From positions 1 to 11,615 of the forward strand of contig CAYFJO010000345.1 of the NCBI GenBank assembly GCA_964343305.1: DNA of 11,615 bases, read 5' to 3'. Source of the DNA: CAYFJO01 sp964343305. GTDB taxonomy: Bacteria > Planctomycetota > Planctomycetia > Pirellulales > Pirellulaceae. The notes under the pieces are model-generated. The model was not told the origin of the DNA. It did not search any database and saw only the letters and a program-made list of their open reading frames with translations. A program made the translations under genes and the position numbers. Positions 1-6,061 of the stretch are shown piece after piece. The first letter of the stretch is position 1. Each line of letters starts with the position of its first letter.

Positions 1-4
1 CCGC

Positions 5-403
5 TTAGAGGTATTCTAGATGATAGTCCGGCTGCGGGGAAATGCCTGCCAAGTAGAGTTGCACTGGAGGTGGAGCGGTGGGGACCGTTTCCTTTGCACT
101 TTCTACTACCGTTTCCAGGTACCAATCGTTAAAACCCGCACCCATCAGATCGTCCCAGAAGCGGCGGTCGTCTTCACGTTTTAACTTGGCGTACCGGGGG
201 GGACAACTTTCGCTCTGGCTATCAAAGATCTCTCGCCAGGACGGCTTGCCCGTTTCTTGCAGCAAGATTAGACGGTCGCTGCCGCAGTGACAACACACCA
301 GCGGATCATGTTCTCGACAACTGACCAAAGATGTGAGTGGTTCTGGTGGCTCGGCGTCACTTGGCGGGTTGAGTCGACACAATCGATCACGGCAGCGAGC
401 CAT
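5..403 (-). pseudogene. Possible C-terminal remnant of a transposase-like protein with a CxxC knuckle
   Basis: The reading frame from the ATG at 403 gives 132 residues ending in TAA at 5-7. It has a Pro-rich linker (about residues 13-23), one CxxC knuckle in CCHCG (Cys37-Cys40), a KPSWREIF segment (53-60) and a C-terminal tail rich in Trp, Tyr and acidic residues. The frame stays open upstream of the ATG to a TGA at 452-454. The first upstream residues (LQLRAAY, before MARCRDRLC) read naturally as part of the same protein, after which the frame runs into the inverted repeat at 430-487. This suggests the original 5' part was lost or displaced. A basic helix followed by a linker and a Cys knuckle is reminiscent of the C-terminal tails of IS91-type (Y2) transposases, but I recognise no catalytic motif and the assignment is tentative. 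It could instead be a short intact gene of unknown function. Confidence 0.35.
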
Positions 404-429
404 GTAGGCGGCTCGGAGTTGCAGACCAG

Positions 430-487
430 AAAAAGGTGTCAGGAACCTTTTTCATGATATTCGCCGAAAAGGTTCCTGACACCTTTT
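430..487. repeat. 21-bp perfect inverted repeat with nested palindromes (REP/MITE-like)
   Basis: The arm AAAAGGTGTCAGGAACCTTT (431-450, plus T451) is the exact reverse complement of 467-487, with a 15-nt loop between. Each arm is itself an interrupted palindrome (AAAAGGT, 7 nt, ACCTTTT), so the element can fold as one long hairpin or as two small ones. This form is typical of short dispersed repeats mobilised by REP-associated tyrosine transposases; that link is an inference, since no such transposase is visible here. The element lies between two leftward ORFs and contributes coding sequence to the end of the upstream one. Confidence 0.85.
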
Positions 488-723
488 CCCAGCCCGAAGT
501 CGATCGTTAATGATCCAATCTTCAGCTCGATTCCAAAGCCGTGGGCGTAGATGCCAACGCCCCCAAGTTCGTCGGTCTCGTAGAGGCCATTCTTGCAGCA
601 ATAGTGAACCCAGTCGATCCCGGATGATGGTTGCGGAACGCCCAAGTCACGCAAGAGCCTCGCGACGGCAATGTCCTGCGCTGCGCGAAACTCTCCGATT
701 AGTCGATCAAGTGTCTCGTGCAT
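439..723 (-). CDS. Small hypothetical protein, DUF6896-like, C-terminus encoded by an inverted repeat
   Basis: This 94-residue ORF starts at the ATG at 723, with no convincing Shine-Dalgarno sequence upstream. An amphipathic N-terminal helix (about 1-28) leads into a compact part with Trp38, two adjacent Cys (42-43), an HG pair (61-62) and an IDFG motif (74-77). The pattern of G-x-x-HG followed by an IDFG strand resembles DUF6896-type small proteins, some of which sit in polymorphic-toxin immunity settings; I hold this loosely. Family members as I recall them continue after the IDFG strand into a Trp/Leu-rich helix. Here residues 79-94 are encoded entirely by the inverted repeat at 430-487, so the native C-terminus has probably been replaced. 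It may therefore be a decayed gene. It lies 157 nt downstream of prs on the same strand. Confidence 0.45.
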   Translation of the reverse strand: MHETLDRLIGEFRAAQDIAVARLLRDLGVPQPSSGIDWVHYCCKNGLYETDELGGVGIYAHGFGIELKIGSLTIDFGLGKGVRNLFGEYHEKGS

Positions 724-880
724 CGGCGAACTATTTATTATCCCGAAGTATCAGGCGAATATCGGATATCCGCGGGATAAGCGGGAGTATTCTGATATTC
801 ACGGTTATACCAGCCTCATCTTGCGGCATCCAATGCGGAGGGGCGATGGCCTGCCCTTTTCATTTTGCGTTAAGCCAGCC

Positions 881-1834
881 TTAAGATTGCGCGCTTCCGA
901 AAAGCTGGCTAATCGACTGATCTTTGTGAATGCGTTTAATCGCTTCCGCCAACAGCGGGGCAACGGTCAGAACTTTGATCTTGTCGATTTTTTGCTCGTC
1001 AGCCAGCGGAATGCTGTCGGTCACCACGACACTCGCAATCGGCGCGTCCCTCAGATTTGCAATCGCGTTGCCGCAAAAAACGCCATGCGTCGCGGCCACG
1101 TGAATTTCGCGCGCGCCTTGCTGTTCGACCAGCTTCGCGGCACCTTTGATCGAGCCCGCCGTGCTGATCATGTCATCGAACATGAGCGCTACGCGTCCTT
1201 CGACCGGTCCACCAATAATATTGGCTTGCTTCGTCTCCGTCGCGCTTGCACGCCGCTTATCAACAATGGCCAATCGCCCGCCCAGATGTTTCGCGTGGCC
1301 CACCGCTCGCTTGATACTGCCTTCGTCGGGGCTTACGACCACAATGTCTTCGGCAGACAACCCCATTTGAGAAAAATGTTCGTTCAGCACGCGCGCGGCA
1401 TAAAGATGGTCGACCGGGACGTCAAAGAATCCTTGAATTTGGGCCGCATGCAAATCCATCGTCAGCACGCGGTCGGCACCGGCGCGTGTGATCAAGTTGG
1501 CGACAAGCTTGGCGGTGATCGGCACGCGGCCTTCGTCTTTGCGATCCTGTCGTGCATAGCCGTAGTACGGCATCACGGCGGTGATTCGAGCCGCACTGGC
1601 GCGCTTGCACGTCTCGATCATGATCAGCAATTCCATCAGGTTGTCATTGACCGGCGGACAGGTTGGCTGGATCAAGAAAACATCACGACCACGCACGTCT
1701 TCGATCTTGCACGTGAATTCGCCGTCCGGAAATGTAACGAGTGCACAGTCGCCGATTGAAATGTCGAGAAACGAACAAATCTCTTGGGCAAGCGAGAGAT
1801 TTGCTCGGCCACTGAATATTTTCAATTCACGCAT
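881..1834 (-). CDS. prs: Ribose-phosphate pyrophosphokinase (PRPP synthetase)
   Basis: Prs makes 5-phosphoribosyl-1-pyrophosphate from ribose-5-phosphate and ATP in the cytoplasm, feeding purine, pyrimidine, NAD, His and Trp synthesis. I chose the start at the ATG at 1834 (MRELKIFSG), giving 317 residues, the usual length. A longer frame back to 1933 would translate an intergenic hairpin and adds no family sequence. Visible hallmarks are YARQDRK (93-99), DLHAAQIQGFFD (127-138), the SPDEG loop (168-172), DKRRA (192-196) with the catalytic-loop Lys193 and Arg195, and the PRPP-binding loop DDMISTAGS (220-228). Mild oddities are Phe219 before the DD pair, where Val or Ile is usual, and SPDEGSIKRA where most members have SPDxGG. 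It lies 122 nt downstream of the glmU-like gene on the same strand, a conserved pairing in many bacteria, and may be cotranscribed with it. Confidence 0.97.
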   Translation of the reverse strand: MRELKIFSGRANLSLAQEICSFLDISIGDCALVTFPDGEFTCKIEDVRGRDVFLIQPTCPPVNDNLMELLIMIETCKRASAARITAVMPYYGYARQDRKDEGRVPITAKLVANLITRAGADRVLTMDLHAAQIQGFFDVPVDHLYAARVLNEHFSQMGLSAEDIVVVSPDEGSIKRAVGHAKHLGGRLAIVDKRRASATETKQANIIGGPVEGRVALMFDDMISTAGSIKGAAKLVEQQGAREIHVAATHGVFCGNAIANLRDAPIASVVVTDSIPLADEQKIDKIKVLTVAPLLAEAIKRIHKDQSISQLFGSAQS

Positions 1835-1862
1835 GAAGTCGCTCGGGGTGAGATCGGATGCT

Positions 1863-1918
1863 GAGTGTTGAGACTTCCGAAGCTTAAGAAAACTTCGGAA
1901 GTCTGAGCCGCAACACTC
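1863..1918. repeat. Long imperfect hairpin in the glmU-prs intergenic gap
   Basis: Inner arms GACTTCCGAAG (1872-1882) and CTTCGGAAGTC (1893-1903) pair over 11 bp around a 10-nt A-rich loop. Outer arms GAGTGTTG (1863-1870) and CAACACTC (1911-1918) add 8 bp, with a 1-nt/7-nt bulge between. It sits 29 bp upstream of the prs ATG. No T-run follows on the minus strand, so it is not a standard intrinsic terminator. It could be a processing or attenuation hairpin in the prs leader, or a dispersed repeat copy. Confidence 0.75.
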
Positions 1919-1956
1919 ATTATGCATGCGCACCCCAGATTAGACACCGGTGGGCG

Positions 1957-2709
1957 TCAAGATTTTTCCGACAACATGGCCCGCATTTCGTTTTCGACGA
2001 TTTGCAGCTCGTCTGGCGTGTTGATGCTCAACGCTTCGCACGGCTTCAGGACAGGCATCGCCCGCACATCCTTGCCCTGCGATTTGAGAATGCCAGGACA
2101 ATCTGTCAAATAAAGTTCTTTTTGTTGATTGTTGGCACTCAGATTGTCCAGTGCAAACAGAAGATCCCGGCAGTTGAAAACATAGGTACTCATGTTCACT
2201 TCGGTGATCTCGTGTTGCTCGTCCGTGGCGTCTTTATGCTCGACGATGGCGCGAAAACTGCCGTCCTCGTCGCGAACGATTCTACCCAGTCCCGTTGGAT
2301 CTTCACGGTGCAACGTGCCCAGGATGCAGGCAGGCTGGCTGGCTTCATATTCGTCCAGCAGCGATCGCAACGATTCAAGTTGCAACATTGGCGAATCGCC
2401 CGTGACGACCACCACCGCGCCGTCGTGGCCGGCTAACTGATCGCGACACACTTGTACGGCATGTCCCGTTCCGCGCTGATCCTTTTGTTCAACAAACTCA
2501 AGATCCTGCCACTTGGCCAACGTTTCTTCGACCAAATCGGCCCGATAACCCACCACGACCAACGTCCGGCGAGCACCTGCATTGGCCAGCGTTTCGAGCA
2601 CATGCTCGACCATCGGCCTCTCGCAAACCTCGCACAATACCTTGGGCAGATCCGAATTCATTCGCGTGCCTTTGCCAGCAGCCAAAACAACGGCGACGGG
2701 GCCATGCAT
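1957..2709 (-). CDS. GlmU-type UDP-N-acetylglucosamine pyrophosphorylase, uridyltransferase domain only
   Basis: This is a cytoplasmic nucleotidyltransferase, expected to join UTP and GlcNAc-1-phosphate into UDP-GlcNAc for peptidoglycan and LPS. The 250 residues cover one Rossmann-like domain: LAAGKGTRM (9-17) with Lys23 in the following PK pair, QRGTGHA (78-84), GDSP with Asp105, LGRI (141-144), EHKDATDE (157-164), EVN (170-172) and SINTPDEL (208-215). The EHKDATDE, EVN and KELYLTD segments point to GlmU rather than a generic sugar-1-phosphate transferase. Bacterial GlmU is normally about 450 residues with a C-terminal left-handed beta-helix acetyltransferase; that half is wholly absent here and the frame ends cleanly with TGA, so acetylation must come from another gene. 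The ATG at 2709 has GAGGA a few bases upstream. It is followed by prs, in the classic glmU-prs order. Confidence 0.87.
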   Translation of the reverse strand: MHGPVAVVLAAGKGTRMNSDLPKVLCEVCERPMVEHVLETLANAGARRTLVVVGYRADLVEETLAKWQDLEFVEQKDQRGTGHAVQVCRDQLAGHDGAVVVVTGDSPMLQLESLRSLLDEYEASQPACILGTLHREDPTGLGRIVRDEDGSFRAIVEHKDATDEQHEITEVNMSTYVFNCRDLLFALDNLSANNQQKELYLTDCPGILKSQGKDVRAMPVLKPCEALSINTPDELQIVENEMRAMLSEKS

Positions 2710-2874
2710 AGCGTCCTCACTCTGTTCCAGTCCTAAATTTCGTCAAGAAGCCGCATCATAGAAAATTGACGCGTTTGACTTAAGGCCAGATTCGTCGATG
2801 TCGAGCCACGTCCTAATTGCATCTCGACTCATTATCTTCTGTTGATGCGAGCGAAGTAATGTTTGCCGCAGTCT

Positions 2875-3450
2875 CTATCGGAACTGAATCAAAAACCCAT
2901 AGACCAACCCAAGCGCGACGCTTAGCCCAAGAAACCGAATCGCTCGCGTGACCCGATTGTACTTTTCCGAGGAAATGTGCGAGTCGATCAGCAGGCCGAC
3001 CAGAACTTCTTTTCGAAACCCTTCTTTTCCCAGCGCTTTGAAATCGCTCACAAATTCATCTTGTTTTTCGATTGTGTATTCTCGCGCGATCGCCGCGGGA
3101 TGGAAATGATTGCAGGTGCCGACCGCCGGATGACGTCCGCGGTCCAAAAACGGATTGATGCATCGAAACGCCCAGAAGCACGCAAGAGCCAGCGATACCA
3201 TCCAAATCGCAAAAAGTACGAAACTTGTCCACGGCAATACCATCTCGGCCATTCCTCCAGTCCACTCAATTGGAGGAGGCTTTAAGGTCGGAATGAGCAT
3301 GCTGGCGATCGCGCCCGCGACCGTTAGAACAACCGCCGCCTTTGCGTCAGCAAAGCGAATCCACTCGCCAACCATATCCTGTGTGGACAGCAAATCATCA
3401 ATGGTGATCTGATCTTGTGGTGAAGATTCTTCGGTGATTACATCAGCCAT
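2875..3450 (-). CDS. PycTM/DUF5706-like membrane protein, orphan Pycsar-type effector candidate
   Basis: The protein has 191 residues from the ATG at 3450 (GGGGGTG lies about 10 nt upstream); an in-frame GTG at 3462 would add four residues. A polar N-terminus leads to the motif WIRFADAKAAVVLTV (30-44), running into membrane helix 1 (about 38-56). Helix 2 spans about 74-95. A soluble segment with HPAAIAREY (117-125) and a charged helix follows, then SSEKYNRV (160-167) and a last helix (about 170-188). The F-x-D-x-KA element entering helix 1 and the Ser-x-x-KY element before the last helix are what I recall of the PycTM/DUF5706 family. In that family a cyclic-pyrimidine signal made by a phage-sensing cyclase triggers membrane damage. 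No cyclase is seen in this window, so a defence role is unproven and it may be a housekeeping membrane protein of the same fold. It lies 143 nt after the htrA-like gene on the same strand. Confidence 0.6.
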   Translation of the reverse strand: MADVITEESSPQDQITIDDLLSTQDMVGEWIRFADAKAAVVLTVAGAIASMLIPTLKPPPIEWTGGMAEMVLPWTSFVLFAIWMVSLALACFWAFRCINPFLDRGRHPAVGTCNHFHPAAIAREYTIEKQDEFVSDFKALGKEGFRKEVLVGLLIDSHISSEKYNRVTRAIRFLGLSVALGLVYGFLIQFR

Positions 3451-3529
3451 GGTTGTTGGCACCCCCGTGCGGAGAAAGAATGTGTTTCGCAGATTGTACG
3501 GAGATTACCGGATTTGGTCCAACGGATGG

Positions 3530-3581
3530 GACGGATTGCCAATCCGTCTATTCACGAGGTGGACGGATTGCAAATTCGTCC
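3530..3581. repeat. Dispersed palindromic repeat, copy 1
   Basis: A near-perfect palindrome GACGGATTGCCAATCCGTC (3530-3548) is followed after 12 nt by a degenerate second palindrome starting GGACGGATTGC (3561-3581). The same two-palindrome arrangement with almost the same unit occurs at 7902-7956, so this is a repeat family rather than a local terminator. It lies downstream of the protease gene, between it and the PycTM-like gene; no T-run follows. Confidence 0.8.
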
Positions 3582-3593
3582 AGCGAACACGAG

Positions 3594-5849
3594 TTATTTC
3601 GACGTTGGCGGATCGCGATTGAGAAAATACTCGCGGGCGTCGTGCAAAGCTTGCACTTGGCGCTCGCTCAATTCGTCAGATTTCTTTTCCAGGACCCAGT
3701 CGACGTCGGACACGGCCGCACTGCGACGACCAGTTCGGAATCTCATTTCGGCGCGTTGCAAACGCTCTTGAACCACGTCCGGCTCCACGGCGATGGCGGC
3801 TTCAAGATAGCGAAGTGTATCCTCTGGTTTGCGAGCGCGTTCGGCGATCCCACGCAAATTGAGCAGCATCCGTAGGACGATCTCCTTGCTGGTCGCGGCT
3901 CGCAAGTCCTCGTCGGCGAGCGGGCGGTCGTAATATCGACGAATGACATTCGCCGCTTCCTTGCACTGCATCAAGCGGCCGTTGTCAAAAACGTCGATCA
4001 ACTGTTCGTCGCCGTTTCTTGACACTTGTTTGACGATAAAGTGGCCCGGTAATCCAACGCCCGAGATCTTTAAACCAATGCGGCGTCCCAACTCCATGTA
4101 CAACAACGACAAGGTGATCGGCAGCCCCTCGCGGTCGTCGAGTACGCTGCTCAAATAACTGTTCGCCTGATGATAGTAATTCGTGCGGCTGCCGTGGAAG
4201 CCATTGTCCGTGAACAAGTACTTGTTGAGCGCCAGCAAACGCGTTTTCTCATTGGCGTCCTTGGCGAGCGACTTGTTCAACTCGCCGGCCATCTTGTCGA
4301 CTTGTTTGACGTAGGGTCCAACGACCAATTCTTCGTCGTCGAGGCGTGCGATCAACATGGCCGCTTGGACCAAATCGAGGTCGTCCTTTTCGAGCAACGA
4401 GCCAAGCCTGGATGTAACATCACGGACATGCAGATCGTTGGCAACGCGGCGGAGTTCCTCGGCGCGGGCTTGCAGTTCGTCGGCACGCGATCGCAACACG
4501 CTCGTGCTGTCGCGAGGCGACTTGGCCAGCGGCGCAAGCTGTTCGTCATCCACCGAATCGTAACTGGGCAGCCCGTCGATCAGTTCGGCCAAGCTCTTGC
4601 GGTTCTCTTCGGAAATCTGCGAAGGCGCGATCTCTTTGGCGATCGAGAATCCCCTGAACTCCGCTTTCGTGTGCCGGAACTTGGCCAAGCCGATTTGGCC
4701 GCTGGGAAGTTTGTTATCCGTCGATTTGATGACAAGCTGGTCGTTGATGTAGCAAAGCATGCAGTCCTTTTCGAACCGCACTTTGAGATGATTCCATTGG
4801 CCAGGTTGATAGTGTTTCGATGGCACTTCCCGCAGCACTTTCCAAGTAAACACGGTGGCTCCATCGAAGCGGCTCAAACGCAAGCGGCCGTTCGATGGAT
4901 AGAACCCGTAGTGTTTTTGGTCGCCGTCCGAGTGAAAGACGAGGCCCGCTGCGCCGGACTCGTCATCCAGTCGTACGTTAACGGCAAGTTCGAACGGCAA
5001 CTCCAGCGCGGACCGGTGTGACAGGCAAATGGAGCGGCGTCCGATCGCATCGTCACCTTCGCCACTGGCAATGATACGGCCGGCCCGTTGCATCCACTTG
5101 GCACCGAACATCGGCGTCCATTCGCTATCGTCCAGAGTGCCGATCGTCAGCCAACGTGGCATTTCCACGGGATTGGGCTTCTCGATCAACGGTTTGAGGT
5201 GATTGATCTTCGCGGCAAAACCAAGATTCTGGGTGACGGTCGACTTCATCGTCACAACGCCGACAACTTCGCCCTTGGCGTTCAACACCGGACCACCGCT
5301 GTTGCCCGGCTCGATCGGCATCGCCAATTGCAGCATGCCACGTCCATCAATTTCACGATGGCCGGAAACAATGCCGCTGACGACACTGTGACGCAGGCCG
5401 TGCGGATTGCCGACGGCAACGATCGACTCACCTTGTTTCGATTCGTCCGAATTGCCGAGCTTAAGTGCCTTCAAACCACTGGCGTCGATTTTCACAATCG
5501 CCAGATCGAGCGCCCGGTCCGACGCGTGAACCGTTTTGACTTCGTATTTCTTTTTGTCCGCGAATTCAACAAAAATCGGCCGTGCTTCACCAATGACGTG
5601 CAGGTTCGTCGCAATCATGCCGTCCGCGGAAATCACAAAACCCGTGCCCATGCCGAGCCGTTTCCCGTCACGCCCGGTAAACGAAACTTGAACGACGCTG
5701 CCGCGCGATTGTTCAACCAACTTTTGAGCGTTGGCCGAAAGCGGACGCGGGGCCGGGTCGTCTGTTTTCGGCCCCTCCTGAGCATAAGTGCCAAAACTCA
5801 GCAGCGTGTAAATAACCGTAGCCAATACAGATAGAGCGAACTTCCGCAT
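3594..5849 (-). CDS. Exported HtrA-type serine protease fused to a LamG-like and a SirB1/TPR region
   Basis: This 751-residue protein has several domains. Residues 1-23 are a signal peptide, with likely cleavage after TYA. Residues 45-220 are a trypsin-like S1C (HtrA/Deg) domain with a complete triad: His84 in TNLHVI, Asp115 in ALDLAIV and Ser184 in GNSGGPV. No PDZ domain follows. Residues 230-405 look like a concanavalin/LamG-type beta-sandwich related to DUF1080 proteins (QWNHLKVRF at 351-359, then GQIGLAKF). Residues 450-475 form a short charged helix. Residues 475-650 match the SirB1/transglutaminase-like fold: LALNKYLF (539-546), NSYLSSVLDDREGLPITL (563-580) and GVGLPGHFIV (597-606). A TPR-like helical tail ends the chain (650-750). 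It should act in the periplasm or at the cell surface; the substrate is unknown. The ATG at 5849 has AGGAG 7 nt upstream. The gene is divergent from the exported TPR protein at 6062. Confidence 0.9.
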   Translation of the reverse strand: MRKFALSVLATVIYTLLSFGTYAQEGPKTDDPAPRPLSANAQKLVEQSRGSVVQVSFTGRDGKRLGMGTGFVISADGMIATNLHVIGEARPIFVEFADKKKYEVKTVHASDRALDLAIVKIDASGLKALKLGNSDESKQGESIVAVGNPHGLRHSVVSGIVSGHREIDGRGMLQLAMPIEPGNSGGPVLNAKGEVVGVVTMKSTVTQNLGFAAKINHLKPLIEKPNPVEMPRWLTIGTLDDSEWTPMFGAKWMQRAGRIIASGEGDDAIGRRSICLSHRSALELPFELAVNVRLDDESGAAGLVFHSDGDQKHYGFYPSNGRLRLSRFDGATVFTWKVLREVPSKHYQPGQWNHLKVRFEKDCMLCYINDQLVIKSTDNKLPSGQIGLAKFRHTKAEFRGFSIAKEIAPSQISEENRKSLAELIDGLPSYDSVDDEQLAPLAKSPRDSTSVLRSRADELQARAEELRRVANDLHVRDVTSRLGSLLEKDDLDLVQAAMLIARLDDEELVVGPYVKQVDKMAGELNKSLAKDANEKTRLLALNKYLFTDNGFHGSRTNYYHQANSYLSSVLDDREGLPITLSLLYMELGRRIGLKISGVGLPGHFIVKQVSRNGDEQLIDVFDNGRLMQCKEAANVIRRYYDRPLADEDLRAATSKEIVLRMLLNLRGIAERARKPEDTLRYLEAAIAVEPDVVQERLQRAEMRFRTGRRSAAVSDVDWVLEKKSDELSERQVQALHDAREYFLNRDPPTSK

Positions 5850-5977
5850 TTCATATCTCCTGGGTGGCTCGCAAAATGTGTCCAGGTATTGTAACCCGAT
5901 GGCCGATCATGGTCATGTCGATTGTATCGAATCCACGTCGCGGCATTCGGACAGCGTGGCCCGTGTGCTGATTTAGC

Positions 5978-6006
5978 TTGTGACTCCTGAGCCCAGGCAT
6001 TAATAT
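5978..6006 (+). promoter_or_regulatory. Candidate sigma-70-type promoter for the TPR/coiled-coil gene
   Basis: TTGTGA (5978-5983) and TAATAT (6001-6006) are spaced by exactly 17 bp; each matches four of six consensus positions. The A+T-rich TAATATATA stretch stands out from the surrounding sequence and lies 55 nt upstream of the ATG at 6062. This is a pattern match only, and planctomycete promoters are poorly defined. Confidence 0.4.
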
Positions 6007-6048
6007 ATAGGGTGACCGGGGGTTGTGAGCAATTGTTTCTAATTTGTC

Positions 6049-6054
6049 GAGGAG
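6049..6054 (+). promoter_or_regulatory. Shine-Dalgarno site that fixes the 6062 start
   Basis: GAGGAG is followed by 7 nt and then the ATG at 6062. The alternative upstream TTG start at 6044 would place this site inside the coding region, so the ATG is preferred. Confidence 0.75.
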
Positions 6055-6061
6055 CACGCTG

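Larger units (their letters stand above)
5850..6061. promoter_or_regulatory. Divergent intergenic control region
   Basis: These 212 bp separate two genes for exported proteins that point away from each other, so both promoters must lie here. The leftward gene has AGGAG at 5857-5861 (minus strand), 7 nt from its ATG. The rightward gene has GAGGAG at 6049-6054, 7 nt from its ATG. Apart from the promoter candidate at 5978-6006 I see no strong operator-like palindrome. Confidence 0.65.

Noticed and set aside
671..1759. Long 362-codon plus-strand open frame
   Set aside because: It is antisense to prs, which has full family motifs on the minus strand, and the predicted protein is rich in His and Arg with no recognisable domain.
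1835..1933. N-terminal extension of Prs to 1933
   Set aside because: It would translate the intergenic hairpin and adds 33 residues absent from the family; the ATG at 1834 gives the canonical N-terminus.
3530..3581. Palindromes as a rho-independent terminator for the protease gene
   Set aside because: No T-run follows on the minus strand, and a similar sequence occurs at 7902-7956, which points to a dispersed repeat.
4170..5834. Long plus-strand open frames opposite the protease gene (4170-5021 and 5088-5834)
   Set aside because: They are antisense shadows of the HtrA-SirB1 fusion, whose frame has intact catalytic and signal-peptide motifs.
2875..5849. A complete new defence system made of the PycTM-like protein and the protease fusion
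   Set aside because: The two genes are adjacent and on the same strand, but 143 nt and a dispersed repeat separate them and no signal-producing enzyme is seen. I keep it only as a question under the PycTM finding.
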